Of a stretch of DNA of 36,015 nucleotides, positions 25,216 to 32,345 are shown in pieces (the stretch's first letter is position 1; each line of letters starts with the position of its first letter). Source of the stretch: an uncultured Saprospiraceae bacterium (GTDB taxonomy: Bacteria; Bacteroidota; Bacteroidia; Chitinophagales; Saprospiraceae). The notes under the pieces are model-generated. The model made no database searches. It saw nothing but the letters and a program-made list of their open reading frames with translations, and was not told the DNA's origin. A program made the translations under genes and the position numbers. The stretch lies in NCBI GenBank assembly GCA_938007965.1, contig CALLMH010000072.1:1-36015 (forward strand), read 5' to 3'.

Positions 25216-26796
25216 ATGAATCGATCAATATTAGCTTTATTATTTTTCATAACGGGACAGTGTTGTTTTGCGCAGGTAAACTTTACAGAGTCTTCTCTTC
25301 CGATCATCCAAATACAGACTACAGAAACCATCAATGCAGATAGTAGAGTATCTGGAACTATGAGAATATATTTCAAGGAAGATGGTTCTACCAATAGGCT
25401 GACCGATATACCAGAGGATTATGACGGTAATGTTGGAATAAAGCAACGAGGTCAGACGTCTCTATTCCTCTTTGATAAGAAAGGCTATAGTCTAGAAACG
25501 AAAGACCAAGATGGCAATGACGTGTCTGTCCAGATCATGGGAATGCCAGAAGAAGAGGATTGGGTGCTTCATGGTCCGTATAGCGATAAGTCACTCATGC
25601 GAAATGCACTGATGTATACACTTGCAGATTCGATTACACCTTATGCTCCTAGAGTACAGATGACGGAAGTAATAATCAATGACGAGTATCAGGGTGTATA
25701 TCTATTTACCGAGAGGATCAAAAGGGATGGTGAGAGAGTGGATATAGCAAAACTCAATGAGGACGAAATCAGTGGAGACGATCTGACTGGAGGATATATT
25801 TTAAAATTTGATAAGTCAGATGAAGAAGAAATAGGATGGGTGTCTCCTTACTCTATAAGTAATGAGCAGCCGACGAACTTTGTGCATGTATATCCAGCGT
25901 GGGATGATATAGTACCCGAGCAGAAGTCTTATATACAGAATTGGATCACAGATTTTGAAGATCTCCTCTCTAGTCCAGATTATACGGATGACGATATAGG
26001 GTATCGAAAAAGCATCAATACGGAGTCATTTATAGATTTCATGTTGCTAAACGAAATGTCAAGAAATGTGGATGCTTATAGATTAAGCACATACATGTTC
26101 AAAGATAAAGACTCGAAGGATGATGAGCTCCATATGGGGCCTGTATGGGATTATAATCTTGCTTTTGGTAATGCCAATTACTGTGATGGAAGCAGAATAG
26201 ATGGATGGGCATACGACTTTAATGATGTATGCGGAGAGGATATGTATCAAGTCCACTTCTGGTGGAAGAGATTATTATCAGATCCAACTTTCGCAGCGGA
26301 TTTAGCCGAGAAGTGGGCGAAACTCAGAAATGGGAAATTCTCTAATGCCAATATTAATAGCGTGATTGATTACTTTGAAGATCAATTGGCAGTGCCGCAA
26401 ATTAGAAATTTTCAAAAATGGGATATATTAGGAACTGAGATATGGCCGAATGCTTTCGTTGGCAACTCTCACGCTTCCGAAGTGGAATATCTGAGGACTT
26501 GGCTGATGGATAGGATGGCATGGATGGATGTAGCTTTCGATATAGAACTGGCGTCACAAGATATCGAAGCCGGAGATATTGTCTTAAGTCCTAATCCCGT
26601 AAGTAATGTTTTGGAGGTGAGAGGTGATTTTGTAGGAAGTGATTACATTATGAACGTATATGACCTTTCTGGTCAGGAAATCGTAGTAGAATACCTCAAT
26701 ACGTCCATAAATGTTACTAACTTAAAAAGAGGAATGTACATCCTGAAAATTACTAAAGACGATAGTCAAATAACAAAGAGATTCATAAAAATATAA
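25216..26796 (+). CDS. Secreted CotH-kinase-like protein with type IX secretion signal
   Basis: A 526-aa exported protein. A Sec signal peptide occupies residues 1-19 (cut near CFAQ). The CotH domain spans about 30-440: KQRGQTSLFLFDKKGYSLE (76-94), GPYSDKSLMRNAL, GVYLFTERIKRD, NVDAYRLSTYMF and the acidic metal-site motif VWDYNLAFGN (W311, D312, N314). CotH proteins are atypical protein kinases, known from Bacillus spore coats. The C-terminal 70 residues (LSPNPVSN near 457, then a beta domain ending RGMYILKITKDD...FIKI) are a type A sorting domain, which directs export through the type IX system and usually ends in surface anchoring or release. The substrate is unknown. Confidence 0.9.
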   Translation: MNRSILALLFFITGQCCFAQVNFTESSLPIIQIQTTETINADSRVSGTMRIYFKEDGSTNRLTDIPEDYDGNVGIKQRGQTSLFLFDKKGYSLETKDQDGNDVSVQIMGMPEEEDWVLHGPYSDKSLMRNALMYTLADSITPYAPRVQMTEVIINDEYQGVYLFTERIKRDGERVDIAKLNEDEISGDDLTGGYILKFDKSDEEEIGWVSPYSISNEQPTNFVHVYPAWDDIVPEQKSYIQNWITDFEDLLSSPDYTDDDIGYRKSINTESFIDFMLLNEMSRNVDAYRLSTYMFKDKDSKDDELHMGPVWDYNLAFGNANYCDGSRIDGWAYDFNDVCGEDMYQVHFWWKRLLSDPTFAADLAEKWAKLRNGKFSNANINSVIDYFEDQLAVPQIRNFQKWDILGTEIWPNAFVGNSHASEVEYLRTWLMDRMAWMDVAFDIELASQDIEAGDIVLSPNPVSNVLEVRGDFVGSDYIMNVYDLSGQEIVVEYLNTSINVTNLKRGMYILKITKDDSQITKRFIKI

Positions 26797-26819
26797 GAAT
26801 CGTATCTAGTGAAATTTAT

Positions 26820-26827
26820 TACTTTTG
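26820..26827 (+). promoter_or_regulatory. -7 box before the glycosyltransferase gene
   Basis: TACTTTTG matches TAnnTTTG, 23 nt before the ATG at 26851, implying a leader of about 18 nt. It gives this gene independent expression from the CotH gene 54 nt upstream. Confidence 0.45.
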
Positions 26828-26850
26828 ATCCAATAAAATGAATCAAGTCC

Positions 26851-27573
26851 ATGGCTAAAAAATTATCTATTATTATACCTGCCTACAATGAAGGAAGAAC
26901 TATACATAAAATATTGGATAGAATTAAAAAGGTAGAACTAATAGGTAACCTGGAGAGAGAGCTCATCATAGTCAATGATTTTTCCACAGATAATACGGAA
27001 GAGGCGATTATAAAGTATCAAAAAGATAATCCAGATCTACCAATAACGTACTATAAGCACGAGAAAAACAAAGGAAAAGGCGCAGCCCTCCATACAGGGA
27101 TAGATAAAGCTACGGGAGAATTTGTTGTGATCCAAGACGCAGACTTAGAGTATGATCCTCAAGAATACAATATCCTGCTTCAGCCGATTCTCGATGACTT
27201 TGCAGATGTAGTATATGGTTCTAGATTTATGGGCGGAAAGCCACATAGAATTTTATTTTTCTGGCATTCTATAGGTAATAAGATGCTTACGTTTGCTTCC
27301 AATGTATTTACCAATCTCAATCTCACGGATATGGAGACCTGTTATAAGATGTGGAGATCGGAATTGATAAAATCAGTAAATTTAAAAGAACAACGATTTG
27401 GCTTCGAGCCCGAAGTAACAGCCAAGGTATCTAGATTACCAAACGTAAGGATATATGAGGTAGGTATCAGCTACTACGGTCGCACCTATGAAGAAGGCAA
27501 GAAAATTAACTGGAAAGATGGAGTAAGAGCTATCTATTGTATTTTGAAATACAATATTTGGAGTAGAAAGTAG
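26851..27573 (+). CDS. GT2 glycosyltransferase, DPM1/polyprenyl-phosphate type
   Basis: Cytoplasmic GT-A glycosyltransferase of 240 aa that would load a sugar from a nucleotide donor, most likely onto undecaprenyl phosphate. Motifs: IIIPAYNEG (7-15), VNDFSTDNT (41-49), NKGKGAALHTGI, the DxD metal motif DADLEYDP (D96, D98), YGSRFMGG, and the DPM1-type acceptor region ETCYKMWR. The C-terminus EVGISYYGRTYEEGKKINWKDG also matches this subgroup. There is no C-terminal membrane domain, unlike GtrB-type enzymes. The lipid acceptor is inferred from the subgroup. A bidirectional terminator follows. Confidence 0.88.
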   Translation: MAKKLSIIIPAYNEGRTIHKILDRIKKVELIGNLERELIIVNDFSTDNTEEAIIKYQKDNPDLPITYYKHEKNKGKGAALHTGIDKATGEFVVIQDADLEYDPQEYNILLQPILDDFADVVYGSRFMGGKPHRILFFWHSIGNKMLTFASNVFTNLNLTDMETCYKMWRSELIKSVNLKEQRFGFEPEVTAKVSRLPNVRIYEVGISYYGRTYEEGKKINWKDGVRAIYCILKYNIWSRK

Positions 27574-27641
27574 TAGTAGGGATGTAGAGAATATATCAGT
27601 AAAAACTATTTGTAGATAGCTCGAGACATTGCAGAAAAAAT

Positions 27642-27671
27642 AAAAAAAGCTCCTAAAAAGGAGCTTTTTTT
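27642..27671. terminator. Bidirectional intrinsic terminator
   Basis: A perfect 13-bp stem, AAAAAAAGCTCCT with AGGAGCTTTTTTT around an AAAA loop. It gives a U run on both strands, so it can end both the glycosyltransferase transcript (plus) and the small lipoprotein transcript (minus, 6 nt past its stop). Confidence 0.92.
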
Positions 27672-27677
27672 ATCACG

Positions 27678-28061
27678 TTAGTTTGTCTTGTTGAATACAA
27701 CACTAATTCCTAATTGCTCAAGGGTAAATGATTCACAATCAAATGAAACAACATTTAATTCTGATTCAAAGAAGCCAGCTCCTTCACTTTCGGCTCTAAT
27801 TGACAGTTTTGAATCGTTTTCGATCAGCATCCAACTTTTTTGATCGTACGCTACACCATTCGCCTCGAAACCTATTAATAAGTCGTCTTCATCTATTAAT
27901 GTTCCGTCAGATACGAATTCTATGTTTCCAGAGCCTAGGGTTGAAGACTCCCAAGTACCTATGATCGATTCTGATAGATCTAGACATTCTTCCTCACCGC
28001 ATGAAGTAGTTACTAATGCAAAAAAAGCTAATAGTGTAAAAATTTTAAAAGTGATTTTCAT
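27678..28061 (-). CDS. Small lipoprotein, lipocalin-like
   Basis: A 127-aa lipoprotein. The signal MKITFKIFTLLAFFALVTT runs into the lipobox Cys of TTSC (C21), the relaxed form common in Bacteroidota. The mature part SIIGTWESSTLGSGNIEFVSDG is the typical first strand of small lipocalin-like domains, followed by alternating beta stretches to the end; no enzyme motif is seen. Three further Cys follow the lipobox. Function is unknown. It lies 65 nt after the EnvC-like gene on the same strand and has its own -7 box, so it is probably expressed separately, perhaps also by read-through. Confidence 0.65.
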   Translation of the reverse strand: MKITFKIFTLLAFFALVTTSCGEEECLDLSESIIGTWESSTLGSGNIEFVSDGTLIDEDDLLIGFEANGVAYDQKSWMLIENDSKLSIRAESEGAGFFESELNVVSFDCESFTLEQLGISVVFNKTN

Positions 28062-28115
28062 AGTTAATTGATTTAATTTTTTTGATTAAAATGAGAAGTT
28101 CAAATTATTAGGCGA

Positions 28116-28123
28116 CAAATTTA
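28116..28123 (-). promoter_or_regulatory. -7 box of the small lipoprotein gene
   Basis: TAAATTTG on the minus strand matches TAnnTTTG, directly after the stop of the EnvC-like gene. A start near 28110 leaves a leader of about 48 nt. No -33 element was identified. Confidence 0.4.
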
Positions 28124-28126
28124 CTA

Positions 28127-29287
28127 TTATTTTTTTAACCATTTGGCTGGATCTAATTTCTTTTTCCCTTTCCAAAATTCGAAATGAAGTTCTGGAGAAT
28201 TTTCGTCCGCTAATCTGCCTAAGGTCTGACCTGCTTTTAGGTTATCATCTTTATTGACGATGATATGTGCTAATTTAGAATATACACTGTAGTACTCGGC
28301 ACCATGTTTAATAATTACCATATTTCCGTATCCAGGTATGGAAGTCACACTGATGACTCTACCGTCCGCTACTGCGGCTACTGGAGCAGATCTTTTGCAT
28401 GCGATATCTATTCCATTGTTATTTATTCTTACATTTTTGATCGTAGGATGGGGCTGGTTTCCAAATCGACCAGAGATAAATCCTTGTGCTGGCCAAGCTA
28501 GCCTTTTGTTTTTTATATCAGCGGATACAGTAATTTTTTCTTCCGTTTTGTTTTTGGACAATTCAGTATATATGATCTTCTCGATTTCTTTATTTAATTT
28601 TTCTCTTTGTTTTTTCTTTTTAGCAAGATCTGATTTAAGACTTGATTCTTCTTTTTTCAGTTTTGATAGAATTTCGTCTTTTTTCTTTTGATCTTTTTCT
28701 AGTTTTTTATAGCTTCTTTTTTCGTCTTGAAGTAACTTTTGGATGTACGTTTTTTCTTCTTTTACAGATTCTGTTTTATCATTTATTTTTCCTTTTAGAG
28801 ATTGTACTTGATCTGTTTTTTGTGCTGCAAACGCTTCGTACTGCTTACTGTAACGCCATCTCAGAAATGCGTCGTTGACACTCGATGCAGAGAATATATA
28901 TGCCCATTTATTACTGGCCAATTCTCTTATGTACATGTTTTGTGCGAGGTCACGGTACTGATCGTCTAAGTAAGTGATGTCACTATCTAGAGAGTCGATT
29001 TTGATAGTATTATTGGTGATTGTATTATCCGCTTCTTTTAGTTCTTTTTGAATATTGGCAATCAGTTTTTTACGGTTCTTTATTTGATTTTCGATTGCTT
29101 TCAGGTCACTGAGTGTTGCTTTCTTGTTAGAAGCAGTTTTTTCTAAGTTTTTAGAGGTTTGTTCTATCTGCTCTATGATTCTATTTCGCTCATCCTCGAG
29201 TTGGGATCTACTCTGTGCGTATGACGAGTAGCTTATTATGGTGATCATCAGTACTATGATTCCGATATTTTTAATACACTCTTTCAT
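28127..29287 (-). CDS. EnvC-like amidase activator, coiled coil plus degenerate LytM (M23) domain
   Basis: A 386-aa periplasmic protein likely to activate an N-acetylmuramoyl-L-alanine amidase during daughter-cell separation. A signal peptide (1-24) precedes a long coiled coil (about 25-250, very rich in Lys and Glu) and a LytM domain (about 262-386). The metallopeptidase site is broken: in the HxGxD motif the His is N290 (D294 kept), in the YxHL element the His is K338, and in HxH the first His is E366 (H368 kept). This matches EnvC/NlpD activators rather than active M23 endopeptidases. The start overlaps the DUF4292 gene by 17 nt, so expression is coupled. No amidase gene is in the window. 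Confidence 0.9.
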   Translation of the reverse strand: MKECIKNIGIIVLMITIISYSSYAQSRSQLEDERNRIIEQIEQTSKNLEKTASNKKATLSDLKAIENQIKNRKKLIANIQKELKEADNTITNNTIKIDSLDSDITYLDDQYRDLAQNMYIRELASNKWAYIFSASSVNDAFLRWRYSKQYEAFAAQKTDQVQSLKGKINDKTESVKEEKTYIQKLLQDEKRSYKKLEKDQKKKDEILSKLKKEESSLKSDLAKKKKQREKLNKEIEKIIYTELSKNKTEEKITVSADIKNKRLAWPAQGFISGRFGNQPHPTIKNVRINNNGIDIACKRSAPVAAVADGRVISVTSIPGYGNMVIIKHGAEYYSVYSKLAHIIVNKDDNLKAGQTLGRLADENSPELHFEFWKGKKKLDPAKWLKK

Positions 29288-30017
29288 AGCGATTTGATAT
29301 TGAGAATCTTGTTTTTTTAGGGACGTTGATTTCTATTTCTTTAACTTTCATGAATATCTCTGCATCTCCATTGTCATTGTAAGGGACAGCATAGTGCCTG
29401 TAGAACGCAACTTTCTCGCCGCTTTCGATAGTTCTATAATCATCATAGTCTATGTTGATCTCGCGTCCTCTATAATCGACCATCTTTACTTTCGTGAGAT
29501 TTAGATCATAAGCACTGATCCAATATTTAAGTTGAAGATCTTGATCAGTGGCTTTTACGACGTATTGGTCCTGTTCTTTGTATATAGATATGTTACTGGT
29601 ATCAGGAATGATAATATTACCAAATATCGCCTGCTGCATATCCATAAAATCCAACGAAATACCCATTTTGGCAAATGCATCTTCTGTAGAACCTTTTTGA
29701 TAGGTTTTTTCGATCCTATTTACTGCCGCATAAGATGATGGAGTGATGAGTGTCCTCACAGCTTCGATGCTCAATTTTTTTACAGATGCCCATATGATAC
29801 TATCTTTTCGCATGCGTATGTATGACTTGCCACTTACTCCTTCATCTGGCGTGTCAAGGGTGATACTGGTCTCACAAGCATACCATTCGAAGTCGTGATT
29901 ATGAGATTTCAATGCACGTATGATTTCAGAGTTTGTTCTTTCTGGTGCAGGTCCAGTACGAGAGACTACCTTCTTGGACTTACAACCATATGCTGTCACC
30001 ACCAGCAGGAGAAACAA
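29271..30017 (-). CDS. DUF4292-type outer-membrane lipoprotein, start uncertain
   Basis: A lipoprotein of about 248 aa with the shape of DUF4292 proteins. A hydrophobic stretch FLLLVVTAYGC carries the lipobox Cys, followed by a polar tether and a beta-rich domain (SGKSYIRMRKDSIIWASVKK, about 61-80, onward). The family may resemble LolA/LolB lipoprotein carriers; that is from memory and uncertain. No ATG or GTG lies between the in-frame stop at 30075 and the hydrophobic core. The TTG at 30017 falls inside the signal, losing the basic NHTNFIK segment encoded just upstream. An ATT (30056) or ATC (30053) start would restore it. The gene sits between the TPR and EnvC-like genes. Confidence 0.75.
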   Translation of the reverse strand: MFLLLVVTAYGCKSKKVVSRTGPAPERTNSEIIRALKSHNHDFEWYACETSITLDTPDEGVSGKSYIRMRKDSIIWASVKKLSIEAVRTLITPSSYAAVNRIEKTYQKGSTEDAFAKMGISLDFMDMQQAIFGNIIIPDTSNISIYKEQDQYVVKATDQDLQLKYWISAYDLNLTKVKMVDYRGREINIDYDDYRTIESGEKVAFYRHYAVPYNDNGDAEIFMKVKEIEINVPKKTRFSISNRYERVY

Positions 30018-30064
30018 TAATTTTATGAAATTTGTATGATTGTTAGAAGTGATAATATCTCGGT

Positions 30065-31561
30065 TTATATTCTTTTAGTATCTATTTTTTTCTGTAGCGA
30101 ATTTGATCTCACGCCTAGTTTCTGAGCTTTTTTCCAATTTTCTACGGCTTTATCTATTTTACCTTCATTGTAGTTTATATCACCTAGTATTTCCAGAGCG
30201 AGACCGTTTTTGTTATCGCTGAGCTGTAGAGACTTTGAGATGTTTCTATTGGCTTCTTCAATATCTTTTTTCATGAGATATGCTCGGCCTAATTCGGCAT
30301 AGATGTTACTTTTACTCGTTACGTTTTTACCGGATACCATGAGACCTTCTGACAGTAGGTCTATAGCTTCGTCCACTTCATTACTTAGAGTGTATGCTTT
30401 GCCGTAGTATTCATAAGCTGAAGGTTTATTTGGAAATAAATCCAATACATTGGTTGCTGTACTCTTCAGCTTTGCTTTATCTCCCGCTTCACTATATGCT
30501 TCCAGTAAACCTTGCCAGACGGAGAATATATTATCGTTAAGTGCTACTGTTTTTTCGTAGGCTTTGGCAGCACCCTTGGGATTATTGGTGGACATTAAGA
30601 TGTCTCCTTTGAGTGCATGCGCTTTGGCTTCTGTAGAATGAATGGTAGCGATTCTATCAGATAGCATTAGGAGAGCATCCGCCAGTTCTTGATCGTATTT
30701 CTTATTAAGTCTATCGATAAAAGGAATTAACTCTAGTATTTTTCTATCTGCCGGCACAGATTTATCCTCTATGATAGGAGTAAGGGATCTGAGGTAAGTG
30801 TTGTCATCTCCACCTCCTGTTTTAGCGAGTGTGATTGCTCTATTGGCCTCAGCATCATTGATGTCTATTGATAGAATTTTATTATATACCTTTTGTGCCT
30901 CTTCATTTTTGCCTTGTTTGTTGTAGTAAGAGGCTATATTATGCAGATATCTCGTATTGAATGGATATGCCTCTGACACTTTGATGAGTTCTTTGATTGC
31001 TTCCTTATCTCTACCTAAGATCTCGTATATCTCGTATTTTCTGCGAGATATATTTTCTTTTACTCCGATTAGCTCTTCTATCTTATTGTAGGCAGATATT
31101 GCAGCTTCAGCGTTGTTTGTTTGCAGATGAGCTGTTGCAAGTTTGTCGGTATATTCTTCGTTTCTAGGCTGTTTCGATACTAGTGATTTTAGTATTGGAA
31201 TCGCTTCGTCATATTTTTCTTGATTGATGCATATATCCGCATAATTTGCGAGTACGTATTCATTATTTGGTTCATTTTCATTGGCCTTTTGGGCGTATTT
31301 GTGCTCATTGTACGGGTCCTCTAGATAGCTATATACCTTGGAGAGCTCCATAGATACCGCAGCATTTTTTCGATCTTCTTTATATAGCTCTGTGAGTATT
31401 TCTTGTGCTTTTTCGAACCTTCCGATAAGCATATATTTCTTGGCTTCGACATACTTATCTTGTACTGCTATTTGTGCTTCTGTATATTGAATCGGCTCCT
31501 GGGCAGATACTGCTACAGTAATAAAAACAAAAAATAAAAGTAATCCTCGCATCATCTGCAT
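30065..31561 (-). CDS. Secreted TPR-repeat protein, first gene of TPR/DUF4292/EnvC operon
   Basis: A 498-aa exported protein. The signal peptide RGLLLFFVFITVAVSAQ follows three closely spaced Met codons (residues 1, 3 and 4), so the exact start within 9 nt is open. About ten TPR-like repeats fill the rest, such as EKAQEILTELYKEDRKN (50-66), YADICINQEKYDEAIPILKS, AAKAYEKTVALNDN and LGDINYNEGKIDKAVENWKK near the end. No enzyme domain. As I recall, TPR, DUF4292 and EnvC-like genes are adjacent in many Bacteroidota, which suggests an envelope or division role. The stop lies 8 nt before the proposed ATT start of the lipoprotein gene. Confidence 0.8.
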   Translation of the reverse strand: MQMMRGLLLFFVFITVAVSAQEPIQYTEAQIAVQDKYVEAKKYMLIGRFEKAQEILTELYKEDRKNAAVSMELSKVYSYLEDPYNEHKYAQKANENEPNNEYVLANYADICINQEKYDEAIPILKSLVSKQPRNEEYTDKLATAHLQTNNAEAAISAYNKIEELIGVKENISRRKYEIYEILGRDKEAIKELIKVSEAYPFNTRYLHNIASYYNKQGKNEEAQKVYNKILSIDINDAEANRAITLAKTGGGDDNTYLRSLTPIIEDKSVPADRKILELIPFIDRLNKKYDQELADALLMLSDRIATIHSTEAKAHALKGDILMSTNNPKGAAKAYEKTVALNDNIFSVWQGLLEAYSEAGDKAKLKSTATNVLDLFPNKPSAYEYYGKAYTLSNEVDEAIDLLSEGLMVSGKNVTSKSNIYAELGRAYLMKKDIEEANRNISKSLQLSDNKNGLALEILGDINYNEGKIDKAVENWKKAQKLGVRSNSLQKKIDTKRI

Positions 31562-31620
31562 AATATTATAGTTGATAGTATCTATCGGTCAAAAAGTGTA
31601 GTAAAATGTACCAATAAGAC

Positions 31621-31648
31621 GAAAAATGGGTAGAAAAAGTTTCTACCC
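31621..31648 (-). terminator. Terminator of the small membrane protein gene
   Basis: GGGTAGAAA and TTTCTACCC form a perfect 9-bp stem with a 3-nt loop; on the minus strand it is followed by ATTTTTC. It lies 22 nt past the stop of the small membrane protein gene and separates it from the TPR operon. Confidence 0.75.
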
Positions 31649-31670
31649 GTATCATTTTAAGACTACCTTA

Positions 31671-32039
31671 TTATTTATTTGCCGCTTCTCTTGCTCTTCT
31701 CGCTTTACCAGCATCTATGAAGCTTTTTACAAAGAATATCATAGCAATAACTGAAGTAATGGTCATGGCGATAACCCTTATCTGTTTCATAAGATCATCA
31801 GAGTTTAATGCAGCTATCAGGGGCTTAGATGCGATGCCGACTAAGCCTAGCAGAGTTACAACTACGGCTACATGCGCTATAGCTTTGTTTTCGTTTTTTA
31901 CCCCTTGAGATATGGACAATAGGACTACACCAATCAGTACAGGCACTAATGCTGAAGGAGCATTGGTAGAAAAATATCCCCATCCTCCCATAATAAGTAG
32001 GGTAAGTGAGTTTAATAAGTGGGCTTTATATGCATTCAT
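31671..32039 (-). CDS. Small membrane protein of unknown function
   Basis: A 122-aa protein with four hydrophobic segments (about residues 8-24, 28-45, 53-75 and 88-104) and a basic C-terminal tail (GKARRAREAANK). From the ATG at 32039 it begins MNAYKAHLLNSLTLLIMGGWGYF; an in-frame ATG at 32096 would add 19 residues but lies upstream of a perfect -7 box, so the later start is preferred. I do not recognise a named family. It is transcribed alone, with a promoter and terminator of its own. Confidence 0.65.
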   Translation of the reverse strand: MNAYKAHLLNSLTLLIMGGWGYFSTNAPSALVPVLIGVVLLSISQGVKNENKAIAHVAVVVTLLGLVGIASKPLIAALNSDDLMKQIRVIAMTITSVIAMIFFVKSFIDAGKARRAREAANK

Positions 32040-32055
32040 ATTGTTATATTTTTTA

Positions 32056-32063
32056 CAAAGATA
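32056..32063 (-). promoter_or_regulatory. -7 box of the small membrane protein gene
   Basis: TATCTTTG on the minus strand is a perfect TAnnTTTG, 16 nt before the ATG at 32039. It is the same octamer as before secA and before the polysaccharide operon. Confidence 0.5.
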
Positions 32064-32204
32064 ATAATGATTGATAAAGTATTGAGTCATTTGCAAATTT
32101 GGTGTTTCCGCATTTTCTTACTGTTTTTAGAATATGAAATACAGTGATATCAACTAGATGATAACCATGAATTACCGTTATTTGATACAATTATAGTATT
32201 TAGA

Positions 32205-32220
32205 TCGTATATTTATACGA
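32205..32220 (+). promoter_or_regulatory. Inverted repeat in the divergent region
   Basis: TCGTATA-TT-TATACGA is a perfect 7-bp-arm palindrome between two divergent genes, 125 nt before the giant surface protein gene. It may be an operator, but AT-rich palindromes arise easily by chance. Confidence 0.25.
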
Positions 32221-32345
32221 ACTATTCATTGTCAGTCCCCGACATACAGCATTATTTATACTTCATTTTGAAATGACGCATTTAAATTTCATTGCTTAAT
32301 TCTAAGTGTAGTTACATCCTATGCCTAAGACACAAAATTATAGAT

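Noticed and set aside
28304-28878. Plus-strand frames rich in Phe, Leu and Ser
   Set aside because: They are the complement of the Lys/Glu-rich coiled coil of the EnvC-like gene, which gives Phe- and Leu-rich shadows.
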